DNA of 44,355 nt from an uncultured Ruminococcus sp. (GTDB lineage Bacteria; Bacillota; Clostridia; Lachnospirales; Lachnospiraceae): the NCBI GenBank assembly GCA_904377845.1, contig CAJFGR010000002.1, positions 75,555 through 119,909 on the forward strand. Reading direction: 5' to 3'. Shown here in pieces: positions 7,513-15,112 of the stretch. Within the stretch, counting starts at the first letter, position 1; every line of letters begins with the position of its first letter. Under the pieces are notes generated by a model. That model was not told where the DNA came from and searched no databases. It saw only the letters and a program-made list of their open reading frames with translations. A program made the position numbers and the translations under genes.

Positions 7513-8796
7513 TTACCGGTCTGCCAGTTCATTTGTGATATCTTCCCATGTGACGCCCCGTTCAACCATGAGCACCATGGCGTGGTACAGGAAGTCGGAA
7601 ATTTCATATTTGATTTCTTCCGGATTCGGGTTCTTGGCAGCGATCACGATCTCGGTCGCTTCCTCTCCTACTTTCTTCAAGATCTTATCAATGCCTTTTT
7701 CAAACAGATAATTTGTATAAGATCCCTCTTTCGGATGTTCTCTGCGGTCTACGATCGTATTATATACGGACTCGAATACCTGAAGCGGATTCTTGGCGTC
7801 GTAATCGGCTCCAACGATCGTTGTATAGAAGCAGGAACGGTTGCCTGTGTGGCAGGCAGCGCCGATCTGCTCGACTTTAGCAAGCAGTGTATCTTTGTCG
7901 CAATCGATGGACAGCGATTTCACATACTGGAAATGTCCTGATGTCTCGCCTTTTACCCACTGGCACTGTCTGCTGCGGCTGTAATAGGTCATGCGTCCGG
8001 TCTTGACCGTGTGGTCAAACGCCTCTTCGTTCATATATGCCATCATAAGGACTTCATTTGTCTTGTAATCCTGTACAATGACGGGAATCAGTCCGTCAGA
8101 ATTCAGCTTAAACTCAGAGAAATCCAATATGCTCTCAAATGACGTCATCTTAATGCCCGCATCTGCACAGATACCTTTAAATTCATTGAAATCCATGTTC
8201 AGGCTGCTGATGAACAGACCGGATACGCCTTTGATGCCGTCGCATTTTAAGATTCGCAGGATCTCGCTCTGCTCCATTGTATCTGTGAGGACAACACATG
8301 GAAGCTTTGTGATATTCATCACAGAGTTCAGATCCAGACGGTGCATGAATACGATCTCTGTACTGTACTCTTCGATCAGATGCTGCTGCTTGAACAGTGT
8401 GTCAAAATCATTGAGAGAAACTGCGATTCTTTCCTTTCCAAAACGTTTGGAGACTTCCTCGATCAGGTCGATGGAAAGAGATTTGGAAAAATTGAGGATC
8501 GCCCGTTTTGCCCCGGCGTAGAGGATCTTCTTCACATCCTCGGCGCGCCGTATATTTCCTCCGGCGATCATGGGAATACTGATCACCCGGTTCATTTTCT
8601 TTATAAGGTCTATAGCCTCGTCATGCTCTTCATCCGATGTAGACAGGTCGAAGACGATCAGTTCGTCAGCACCTCTGTCGCAGTACTGTTTGGCAAGAGA
8701 GACAACGTCATCAGATAACAGTGTCCTGTCGTCAAACCACTGCACTGCTTTCCCGCCGTCGATAAAGATGCACGGAGTCAGTCTTTTATAGCTCAT
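7513..8796 (-). CDS. hisIE: HisIE with N-terminal degenerate HisF/HisA-like barrel
   Basis: Bifunctional phosphoribosyl-AMP cyclohydrolase and phosphoribosyl-ATP diphosphatase, histidine steps 2 and 3. Residues about 1-215 resemble a HisF/HisA barrel ([34 protein letters not shown]), but my by-eye alignment to T. maritima HisF puts Phe where the first catalytic Asp (Asp11) should be and Leu/Asn at the second (Asp130). This domain is therefore probably not a working cyclase or isomerase. HisI follows at about 215-325 ([28 protein letters not shown]), then HisE at about 330-427 ([23 protein letters not shown]). The ATG at 8796 has AGGAG 11 nt upstream; an in-frame TTG at 8805 is too close to it. 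Last gene of the his operon, 72 bases after hisB. The layout occurs in other Lachnospiraceae as I recall. Confidence 0.9.
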   Translation of the reverse strand: MSYKRLTPCIFIDGGKAVQWFDDRTLLSDDVVSLAKQYCDRGADELIVFDLSTSDEEHDEAIDLIKKMNRVISIPMIAGGNIRRAEDVKKILYAGAKRAILNFSKSLSIDLIEEVSKRFGKERIAVSLNDFDTLFKQQHLIEEYSTEIVFMHRLDLNSVMNITKLPCVVLTDTMEQSEILRILKCDGIKGVSGLFISSLNMDFNEFKGICADAGIKMTSFESILDFSEFKLNSDGLIPVIVQDYKTNEVLMMAYMNEEAFDHTVKTGRMTYYSRSRQCQWVKGETSGHFQYVKSLSIDCDKDTLLAKVEQIGAACHTGNRSCFYTTIVGADYDAKNPLQVFESVYNTIVDRREHPKEGSYTNYLFEKGIDKILKKVGEEATEIVIAAKNPNPEEIKYEISDFLYHAMVLMVERGVTWEDITNELADR

Positions 8797-8868
8797 GTAT
8801 ATCAATTCTCCTTTTATCAGTTCTTGTCGATTTATATAAACATATGATTTAACGGGCTTAATTTCGGA

Positions 8869-9459
8869 TTAAAGAGAGCCCTTGGTAGACCAGACTTCTT
8901 TGATCCGAGGCTCTTCTGAAACAGCCATGTCAAGGGCTTTTCCGAAGGCCTTGAACAGAGCTTCCGCCATGTGATGGTTATTGCCCGGTTCCATGATCTT
9001 CAGATGAAGGTTCATGGCAGCGCTGTAAGAGACAGCGTAGAAAAATTCCCGGACCATCTCTGTATCCATGCTGCCAAGTACAGGCACTGTAAAATCAGCA
9101 TCGTATTTCAGATACGGGCGTCCCGACAGATCCACAGCAGAGAGGGCAAGCACCTCATCCATGGGAAGGATGAAATATCCGTATCTCTTGATCCCGGCTT
9201 TATCTCCGAGGGCTTTGGCGATTGCCTGTCCCAGTACGATACCTGTATCTTCAATCGTGTGATGGCTGTCCACTTCCAGATCTCCCGTTACTTTCACGTT
9301 CAGGTCGAACAGACCATGGCGGGCGAATCCGTCCAGCATATGATCGAAGAAAGGAATTCCGGTATCGATCTGATTTTTTCCCTGTCCGTCCAGATTGATG
9401 GACAGGGAGATATCTGTCTCTTTCGTTTTCCTTGTACAGGTTCCGATTCTGTTTTCCAT
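8869..9459 (-). CDS. hisB: Imidazoleglycerol-phosphate dehydratase
   Basis: Removes water from imidazole glycerol phosphate to give imidazole acetol phosphate, in the cytoplasm. The 196-residue monofunctional form shows all manganese-binding blocks: FFDHML (His40), DSHHTIEDTG (His66, His67), and EPGNNHHMAEALFKA (His162, His163). There is no phosphatase domain as in enterobacterial HisB, so histidinol phosphatase must be encoded elsewhere. The ATG follows GAGGAGG by 5 nt and lies 11 bases after hisD in the same operon. Confidence 0.97.
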   Translation of the reverse strand: MENRIGTCTRKTKETDISLSINLDGQGKNQIDTGIPFFDHMLDGFARHGLFDLNVKVTGDLEVDSHHTIEDTGIVLGQAIAKALGDKAGIKRYGYFILPMDEVLALSAVDLSGRPYLKYDADFTVPVLGSMDTEMVREFFYAVSYSAAMNLHLKIMEPGNNHHMAEALFKAFGKALDMAVSEEPRIKEVWSTKGSL

Positions 9460-9470
9460 GGCAGCCTCCT

Positions 9471-10769
9471 CTATTCTTTGCCGTCAAACCGCACTTTGAT
9501 GGAATTAGCATGGGCGGTCAGGTGTTCTGCTTCGGCAAACTTCTCAATATCCGTGTGGATTTTCTCCAGCGCGTCTCTTGAATATGAGATGATACTGGAC
9601 TTTTTGATAAAATCATCCACGGAAAGCGGGGAGAAGAATTTGGCAGTTCCGTTTGTCGGCAGTACGTGGTTCGGTCCGGCAAAATAATCTCCCAGCGGTT
9701 CGCTGGAGTATTCTCCGATAAAGATGGCTCCTGCGTTGTGGATCTTTGTCATCACTTCAAAAGGATTTGCTGTGACGATCTCCATATGCTCCGATGCAAT
9801 CTCGTTTGCGGCGTCAATGGCGTCAGCGAGGGTATCCGCGACAAGGATATGTCCGTAATTGTCCAGCGATTTCTGGATGATCTCTCCCCGTGAGAGCTCA
9901 CGGATAAAGCGGTCTGTCCAGTCGGACACCTCATGTGCCAGCTTCTCGCTCGTTGTCACAAGGATCGCGCTTGCCAGCTCATCATGTTCAGCCTGTGAGA
10001 GCAGGTCAGCTGCAACATATCTCGGGTTGGCTGTCTCGTCTGCAAGTACGAGGATCTCGCTGGGACCGGCAATGGAGTCGATGCTTACATGGCCGTATAC
10101 CGCCTTCTTAGCAAGGGCTACATAGATATTTCCCGGCCCTACGATCTTGTCAACTTTCGGAATGCTTTCTGTTCCGTAGGCCAGTGCGGCGATCGCCTGG
10201 GCGCCGCCTACTTTGTAAATGTGGTCAGCTCCGGCCTCGTTTGCAGCGACAAGCGTTGTAGGAGTCACTTTTCCGTCTTTTCCCGGCGGGGTTACCATGA
10301 TAATCTCTTCCACACCTGCGACTTTGGCCGGCATGATATTCATGAGTACAGATGACGGATAGGCCGCTTTTCCGCCGGGCACATAGACGCCGACTCTTGC
10401 CAGAGCCGTGACTTTCTGCCCGAGAATCGTGCCGTCCGGCTTGCTGTCAAACCAGCTGTACTGCATCTGCTTTGCATGGTAGGATTCGATATTTTTGAGT
10501 GCTTTCCGTATGATTCCGACCAGCTCCGGGTCTACATTGTCGTACGCTTCTTTGATTTCTGCTTCTGTTACAAGAATATTATCGGCATTGATCTGTGCGC
10601 CGTCGAATTTTTCTGTATATTCAAAGAGAGCCTGATCTCTCTTCTCTTTTACTGTATCGAGGATCTCACGCACGCTGTCCTCATATTTTCCATAACTGTT
10701 CGGGCTGCGCTTTATAAGGGTCTCGAGCAGATCTTTTTTCGTATTTTCATCCAGTTTTTCGATTCGCAT
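9471..10769 (-). CDS. hisD: Histidinol dehydrogenase
   Basis: Zinc enzyme that oxidises histidinol to histidine in two NAD-dependent steps. The 432-residue length is standard. Recognisable blocks are VPGGKAAYPSSVLMN, KVGGAQAIAALAYGTE, KIVGPGNIYVALAKK, SIAGPSEILVLAD, LLSQAEHDE (zinc ligand and catalytic region) and GPNHVLPT. AGGAGG lies 5 nt before the ATG at 10769. Spacing to hisG is 39 bases and to hisB 11 bases. Nothing is missing or unusual. Confidence 0.97.
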   Translation of the reverse strand: MRIEKLDENTKKDLLETLIKRSPNSYGKYEDSVREILDTVKEKRDQALFEYTEKFDGAQINADNILVTEAEIKEAYDNVDPELVGIIRKALKNIESYHAKQMQYSWFDSKPDGTILGQKVTALARVGVYVPGGKAAYPSSVLMNIMPAKVAGVEEIIMVTPPGKDGKVTPTTLVAANEAGADHIYKVGGAQAIAALAYGTESIPKVDKIVGPGNIYVALAKKAVYGHVSIDSIAGPSEILVLADETANPRYVAADLLSQAEHDELASAILVTTSEKLAHEVSDWTDRFIRELSRGEIIQKSLDNYGHILVADTLADAIDAANEIASEHMEIVTANPFEVMTKIHNAGAIFIGEYSSEPLGDYFAGPNHVLPTNGTAKFFSPLSVDDFIKKSSIISYSRDALEKIHTDIEKFAEAEHLTAHANSIKVRFDGKE

Positions 10770-10808
10770 ATTAACCTCCTGCGTACCGGGCCATGCCCGG
10801 GATAAATA

Positions 10809-11456
10809 TTACTGATCTTCACGGAGCAGTGCCCTGAGATCTGTGATCAGTTTCTTGATTCTGTCATTTTCCATCCGCATGCTGACCGGATTTACGATCA
10901 TGCGTGCCGACAGAGGGCAGACTTCCTCAAGTACGACAAGCCCGTTTTCCTTCAGAGTGGAGCCTGTCTCCACAATGTCTACGATTACTTCGGAGAGCCC
11001 GACGATCGGCGCCAGCTCGATAGAACCGTTCATCTTAATGATCTCTACGGTCTGATGCTTTTTATTATAAAAATAGTCTTTGGCGATTTTGGGATATTTT
11101 GTCGCAACACGGATCAGTTCATGATGCTTCAGCAGTTCTCCTGCGCTTTCGTATCCGCATACACACATCCGGCATTTCCCGAATCCGAGATCAAGCACTT
11201 CATGCACTTTCCTTCCCTCTTCCACGATCGTATCTTTTCCGACAACTCCTATATCGGCAGCTCCGTATTCTACATAGGTCGGCACATCCGGTCCTTTCGC
11301 AAGGAAGAATTTCAATTTCAGTTCTTCGTTTGTAAAAATCAGTTTCCTGGACTCCTTGTCTTTCATCTCATCACAGGTAATGCCGAGTCTCTCCAGCATT
11401 TCCAGTGTCTTGCTCGCCAGGCGCCCTTTTGTCAGGGCAAATGTCAGATATCTCAT
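10809..11456 (-). CDS. hisG: ATP phosphoribosyltransferase, short form
   Basis: Condenses ATP and PRPP, the first and feedback-controlled step of histidine synthesis. At 215 residues it is the short form without the C-terminal ACT-like domain; such enzymes need HisZ as regulatory subunit, and hisZ lies immediately upstream. The PRPP-binding block is at about 156-168 (EVIVDIVETGSTLKE), and GAADIGVVGKD lies at about 65-74. AAGGAG lies 8 nt before the ATG. Confidence 0.96.
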   Translation of the reverse strand: MRYLTFALTKGRLASKTLEMLERLGITCDEMKDKESRKLIFTNEELKLKFFLAKGPDVPTYVEYGAADIGVVGKDTIVEEGRKVHEVLDLGFGKCRMCVCGYESAGELLKHHELIRVATKYPKIAKDYFYNKKHQTVEIIKMNGSIELAPIVGLSEVIVDIVETGSTLKENGLVVLEEVCPLSARMIVNPVSMRMENDRIKKLITDLRALLREDQ

Positions 11457-11481
11457 AAGTCATGCTCCTTTAATCCTGATT

Positions 11482-12720
11482 CTAAAGATCTGCGATCTTT
11501 TCTTCACCTGTCTTAAGATTAACCATCTCAATTTTCTCATCATCCCGGAGATACAGGAGAGCGGATGCGCCTGTCCGGCGTGCATATGATTCAAAGATAT
11601 CTCTTTCCTCCACTGTCTCCCGTTTGATCAGTTCGATATTTCTTCCTTTTCCCCGGAAATTGCAGGCAAGTGAGATCGCGCGTTTTTCTGTCGCCGCTGT
11701 ATATACAATCAGGTTCTGGTGGACTGTATCCACGGTAATTTTCTGTCTGTTCAGCGCGTTCATCAGTTCGTCCAGGATTATAGCAAATCCGATTGACGGT
11801 GTATCTTTTCCGAATTTGGCTAGCAGATGGTTATAGCGGCCGCCCCTGACGACAGCATCACCTGTGCCATATGTATAGGCGCGGAAAATGATACCGGTAT
11901 AGTATCCATAGCTTCCGCTCATACTCAGATCAAAAGTGACATGATCTTCTGCCCCATACAGCTGTAACAGACGGTAAATCTGCTGGAGCCTTGTTACACC
12001 CAGACGGGCATTCAGGTCAGGTGCTGCTTTGAGTGCTTCTTCAAGTACGTCGGGGCCTCCCACGAGTTCGGGCAGAACGGCAAATGCCTCTTTCACGTTC
12101 TCTTTTACATTTTTGCTGTCCAGAAGTTCTTCCACACCGAAGAAATTCCGGTTTGTGATCAGCGTGCGAACTTCGCGGCTTTCTTCTTCCTGAAGATCTG
12201 CTGCATTCATAAGCCCCTGGATAAAATCAACATGGCCGATGCTCACCTGAAACTCGTTCAGACCGGTCTTTTTCAGTCCGTCGACTACCATGGCAATCAT
12301 TTCAGCGTCGGCCTCGATAGAGTCCAGACCTATAAGCTCAGCCCCCAGCTGAGTATTTTCTTTTAAGCGTCCCTGATAACTGGAATGGTTAATGAAAGTG
12401 TTTCCAGCATAGCAGAGGCGGATCGGAAAATCCTCATTTTCAAACAATGTGGCAGCCGCCCGCGCAATAGACGGGGTGATATCCGGTCTGAGCGCCAGAA
12501 TATTTCCCTCCCGGTCAAAGAACTTATAAAGTTCCTGGGTCGATGTAGAGCCGATCTCCTCACGGAACACATCATAATATTCAAATGTGGGCGTCTGTAT
12601 ATCTTTATAACCGTACAGATGAAGTACGGTATTTAATTTTTTCTGAAGTGCAAGTTTGGTTTCGCATTCTTTGTTGTAAATATCCCGGACACCTTCCGGA
12701 GTGTGAAGTTTCTGTTCCAT
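11482..12720 (-). CDS. hisZ: ATP phosphoribosyltransferase regulatory subunit
   Basis: HisRS-like paralogue that assembles with short-form HisG into an octamer and confers histidine feedback inhibition. The 412-residue protein shows class II synthetase-like blocks (TPEGVRDIYNKEC, LRPDITPSIARA, MSGSYGYYTGIIFRAYT, VRGGRYNHLLAKFG) but lacks the tRNA anticodon-binding domain of a true HisRS. It is first in the operon, 25 bases before hisG, with GAGGAG 5 nt ahead of the ATG. A perfect promoter and a palindrome lie just upstream. Confidence 0.95.
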   Translation of the reverse strand: MEQKLHTPEGVRDIYNKECETKLALQKKLNTVLHLYGYKDIQTPTFEYYDVFREEIGSTSTQELYKFFDREGNILALRPDITPSIARAAATLFENEDFPIRLCYAGNTFINHSSYQGRLKENTQLGAELIGLDSIEADAEMIAMVVDGLKKTGLNEFQVSIGHVDFIQGLMNAADLQEEESREVRTLITNRNFFGVEELLDSKNVKENVKEAFAVLPELVGGPDVLEEALKAAPDLNARLGVTRLQQIYRLLQLYGAEDHVTFDLSMSGSYGYYTGIIFRAYTYGTGDAVVRGGRYNHLLAKFGKDTPSIGFAIILDELMNALNRQKITVDTVHQNLIVYTAATEKRAISLACNFRGKGRNIELIKRETVEERDIFESYARRTGASALLYLRDDEKIEMVNLKTGEEKIADL

Positions 12721-12737
12721 ATGCTCTCCTCTTTCAC

Positions 12738-12759
12738 TTTAATGTGCTAATACGTTAAA
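12738..12759 (-). promoter_or_regulatory. 22-bp imperfect palindrome in his leader, candidate operator
   Basis: Plus-strand arms TTTAATGT and ACGTTAAA flank GCTAAT, with one mismatch between the arms. It lies between the his -10 box and the hisZ ribosome binding site, where a bound repressor could block elongation. A central GTGCTAATAC recalls TrpR-family-type sites, but the regulator is not identified. Confidence 0.45.
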
Positions 12760-12769
12760 TTCCTATGTA

Positions 12770-12798
12770 ATTATACGGATTTTACAGGATTCTGTCAA
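12770..12798 (-). promoter_or_regulatory. Consensus sigma-A promoter of the histidine operon
   Basis: On the minus strand TTGACA (12793-12798), a 17-bp spacer and TATAAT (12770-12775) match the consensus at all twelve positions. The predicted start is near 12763, leaving a short leader of about 43 nt before hisZ, too short for a T-box. A promoter this strong implies separate repression. Confidence 0.85.
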
Positions 12799-12816
12799 TC
12801 CCTGAAGCAAGATATT

Positions 12817-13353
12817 CTAATCCTCCCGGCAGTCGAGATCTTTTTGAATCAGATCAAGATAAGGAACGAAATACCCTTGCTTCAATTTCATAAACCATCC
12901 GGGATCCAGTTCCTCGTACCGAAAGCTTTTACGTCCCCCGTTTTTCCCGCGATCCCAGAATCTTCTGATCTCTTCGTATCTCATATAGTAAAGTTCATCC
13001 CGTGTACTGTAATATATAAGAAGGAAAGCTATGCCCCCCTGTTTCTCGAATTTATCCATAAAATTCATCTGATGCTCATGTACATTCTGGAGCGGGAAAG
13101 TGTCAACCCGGCATTCTTTCGCGTCGAAGCAAACCGGAATGCCCTGCACTGCCCCGATGTAGTCAACCGTACTGATCTTGTCAAAATAAGCAAGGGTAAT
13201 GTGGCGGCTCTCCTGATCTATTTTAACCGGAGTAATCGGTGTCGGGATCTTCTGGATAAGGGCCAGTCCCATCTCGGTATAACGTTCATTTGTATGATTG
13301 ATGAATTCTTCTAATGTAGATCCTCTTAGTCCTCTTGAACTCCATGTGGCCAT
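12817..13353 (-). CDS. recU: Holliday junction resolvase RecU
   Basis: Resolves Holliday junctions in recombination repair and chromosome segregation; the Firmicute functional counterpart of RuvC, consistent with RuvAB further along the window. The 178-residue protein has the family start MATWSSRGLRGSTLEEFIN. The catalytic region at TVDYIG (Asp64) and CFDAKE (Asp77, Lys79) corresponds to the Asp-Glu-Lys active site of B. subtilis RecU. AAGGAG lies 9 nt before the ATG at 13353. It overlaps the RluA-type gene upstream by 28 nt. Unlike in bacilli, no class A PBP gene is beside it. Confidence 0.95.
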   Translation of the reverse strand: MATWSSRGLRGSTLEEFINHTNERYTEMGLALIQKIPTPITPVKIDQESRHITLAYFDKISTVDYIGAVQGIPVCFDAKECRVDTFPLQNVHEHQMNFMDKFEKQGGIAFLLIYYSTRDELYYMRYEEIRRFWDRGKNGGRKSFRYEELDPGWFMKLKQGYFVPYLDLIQKDLDCRED

Positions 13354-14345
13354 ATAAGACAGCTCCTTTGTATCTTCTTATCCTCACATATTTTCCGGAA
13401 AAGCTCGGGCAGGGGCGCTGTGATCACTTTTCCGGACAGATCTGAAAGGATGCCGGAACATTCGGGAATGCAGAGTCTGACGGAATGAAGAAGCTGTGAG
13501 GTGAGGCCGTATTCCGCACGGTATCTGTCGTTAATCCTTCTGTCGCCATATTTATAGTCGCCGATGATGGGATGTCCCTGCGAAGCCATATGCGCACGGA
13601 TCTGATGGGTCTTGCCGGTGATCAGATGAACTTCAAGCAAAGTTACCCCTTCGCCGGCACAAAGCGGATGATATTCCGTTTCAATCCCCGCTGCTCCCTC
13701 TGTTCTTTTCCCTGAAAAGGAGACCCGGTTGGTTCGCGGATCTTTTGTCAGAAATCCGCTGATATGTCCGCCTTTTGGAACTGCTCCTGCTACAAGGCAG
13801 AGATAATACTTCTTCAGGCTGCGTTCCCGGAACATGGCGCTTAATTCCTGAAGGGCAGCCAGTGTCTTGCCGGCGGCAACAATGCCGCTTGTATTGCGGT
13901 CCAACCGGTTGCATACAGACGGATGGAATGTGCGCAGCTCCTCTTCGGAAATCTGTCCGTGTTCCATCAGATAGCCGGTAAGATACTCTACAAGGGAGAC
14001 ATCCTCCTTTGCTGCTTTCTGGGAAAGCATACCGGCAGGTTTATTTATAAATATGGTATGTTTGTCTTCGTATAATATGTCAAGCTCTGCTCCCGGAACA
14101 ATACGCCGGTGCATAGCAGAGTCTTTTTCGGTAAATTTTTCAACTGTTTCATCAGAGAGAAACAGTTTTACTTTATCTCCCTCGGACAGACGTTCCTGTC
14201 CGGCAGCTTTTTTTCCGTTGAGCGTAATATTTTTTTTACGCATCATTTTATAGAAGAAGCTTCTGGGGGCAAGAGGCATATATTTGGTCAGAAATTTATC
14301 CAGCCGCTGTCCGGCTTCGTTCGGTTTGATGGTTAATTCTCTCAT
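13326..14345 (-). CDS. RluA-family pseudouridine synthase
   Basis: Converts uridine to pseudouridine in rRNA and/or tRNA. An S4 RNA-binding domain occupies about 12-65 (AGQRLDKFLTKYMP). The catalytic domain follows with NRLDRNTSG, where Asp149 is the nucleophile, and GKTHQIRAHMASQGHPIIGDYKYG. Length 339 is within the RluC/RluD range, but the exact target base cannot be told from sequence. The start overlaps the SDR stop (ATGA), with GAGG 7 nt upstream. Last but one gene of a coupled run from the HAD gene to recU. Confidence 0.93.
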   Translation of the reverse strand: MRELTIKPNEAGQRLDKFLTKYMPLAPRSFFYKMMRKKNITLNGKKAAGQERLSEGDKVKLFLSDETVEKFTEKDSAMHRRIVPGAELDILYEDKHTIFINKPAGMLSQKAAKEDVSLVEYLTGYLMEHGQISEEELRTFHPSVCNRLDRNTSGIVAAGKTLAALQELSAMFRERSLKKYYLCLVAGAVPKGGHISGFLTKDPRTNRVSFSGKRTEGAAGIETEYHPLCAGEGVTLLEVHLITGKTHQIRAHMASQGHPIIGDYKYGDRRINDRYRAEYGLTSQLLHSVRLCIPECSGILSDLSGKVITAPLPELFRKICEDKKIQRSCLIWPHGVQED

Positions 14346-15103
14346 AACAGTTCCTCTGTCCTTAATATAAGCCGGTGAGGCAGAATCCTGGCGCCGATAC
14401 GCACAGCTTTCATGGGAACCCCGAAGACTGAAACTTCCCTGCGCTTTCTGCTGTCTTTTAGTGCCTTGCGGACAACGGCGGAAGCCTTCACTACAGTCAG
14501 TTTCTTCAGGGGTGAGGTCAGTTCACCGCTTACTTTAAAAAACTCCGTATTCACCGGTCCCGGGCATACTGCTGTTACGATAATCCCCTTGGATCGAAGC
14601 TCAGAGGAAAGGGCTCTCGACAGACTTAAGACGTAGGCTTTTGTCGCGGCATATACGGCAAAACCATTCTGCGGACAAAATGCTGCCGCAGATGCAAGAT
14701 TAATGATTCTTCCTCCTTTTTTCATAAACGGAAGGGTGAGCTGTATCATCCGGGTAAGTGCCGTACAGTTTAAATTTATCATATCCGTCTGGAGTTTTTT
14801 ACCCTCTGCCGCGATCTGTACAAAGGATCCGGATTTTCCGAAGCCTGCCGCATTTACAAGCATACGTACTTCAGGGTGCCATTCTTTCAGTTCGCTGTGG
14901 TAATGTTGGTATATATGCTTTTTTTGCAGATCACCGTCAAAAATGCGCAGCGGTGTCCGGCTTTTTTCTCTAAGACGTTCCAGCCGTTGCTTTCTTCTGG
15001 ATATCACCCAGATTTCATCCAGATCGCGGTAAAAATATCCGATCTGGCGGACAAATTCTCTTCCCATCCCGGAGGATGCGCCTGTTACAACTGCGATTCT
15101 CAT
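14342..15103 (-). CDS. SDR-family NAD(P)-dependent oxidoreductase
   Basis: Classical short-chain dehydrogenase of unknown substrate. The nucleotide-binding TGASSGMG is at 7-14 and NAAG at 84-87. The catalytic triad is Ser138, Tyr151 and Lys155 in YAATK, followed by CPGPVNTEF. The basic stretch after strand 2 (ISRRKQRL) favours NADP. At 253 residues it is full length. GAGG lies 7 nt before the ATG, 9 bases after the YgiQ-type gene, and its stop overlaps the RluA gene start by 4 nt. Its neighbours do not indicate a pathway. Confidence 0.92.
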   Translation of the reverse strand: MRIAVVTGASSGMGREFVRQIGYFYRDLDEIWVISRRKQRLERLREKSRTPLRIFDGDLQKKHIYQHYHSELKEWHPEVRMLVNAAGFGKSGSFVQIAAEGKKLQTDMINLNCTALTRMIQLTLPFMKKGGRIINLASAAAFCPQNGFAVYAATKAYVLSLSRALSSELRSKGIIVTAVCPGPVNTEFFKVSGELTSPLKKLTVVKASAVVRKALKDSRKRREVSVFGVPMKAVRIGARILPHRLILRTEELL

Positions 15104-15112
15104 AAGACTGCC

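Noticed and set aside
12721-12763. T-box leader for the his operon
   Set aside because: The predicted leader is about 43 nt, far too short for a specifier loop and antiterminator.
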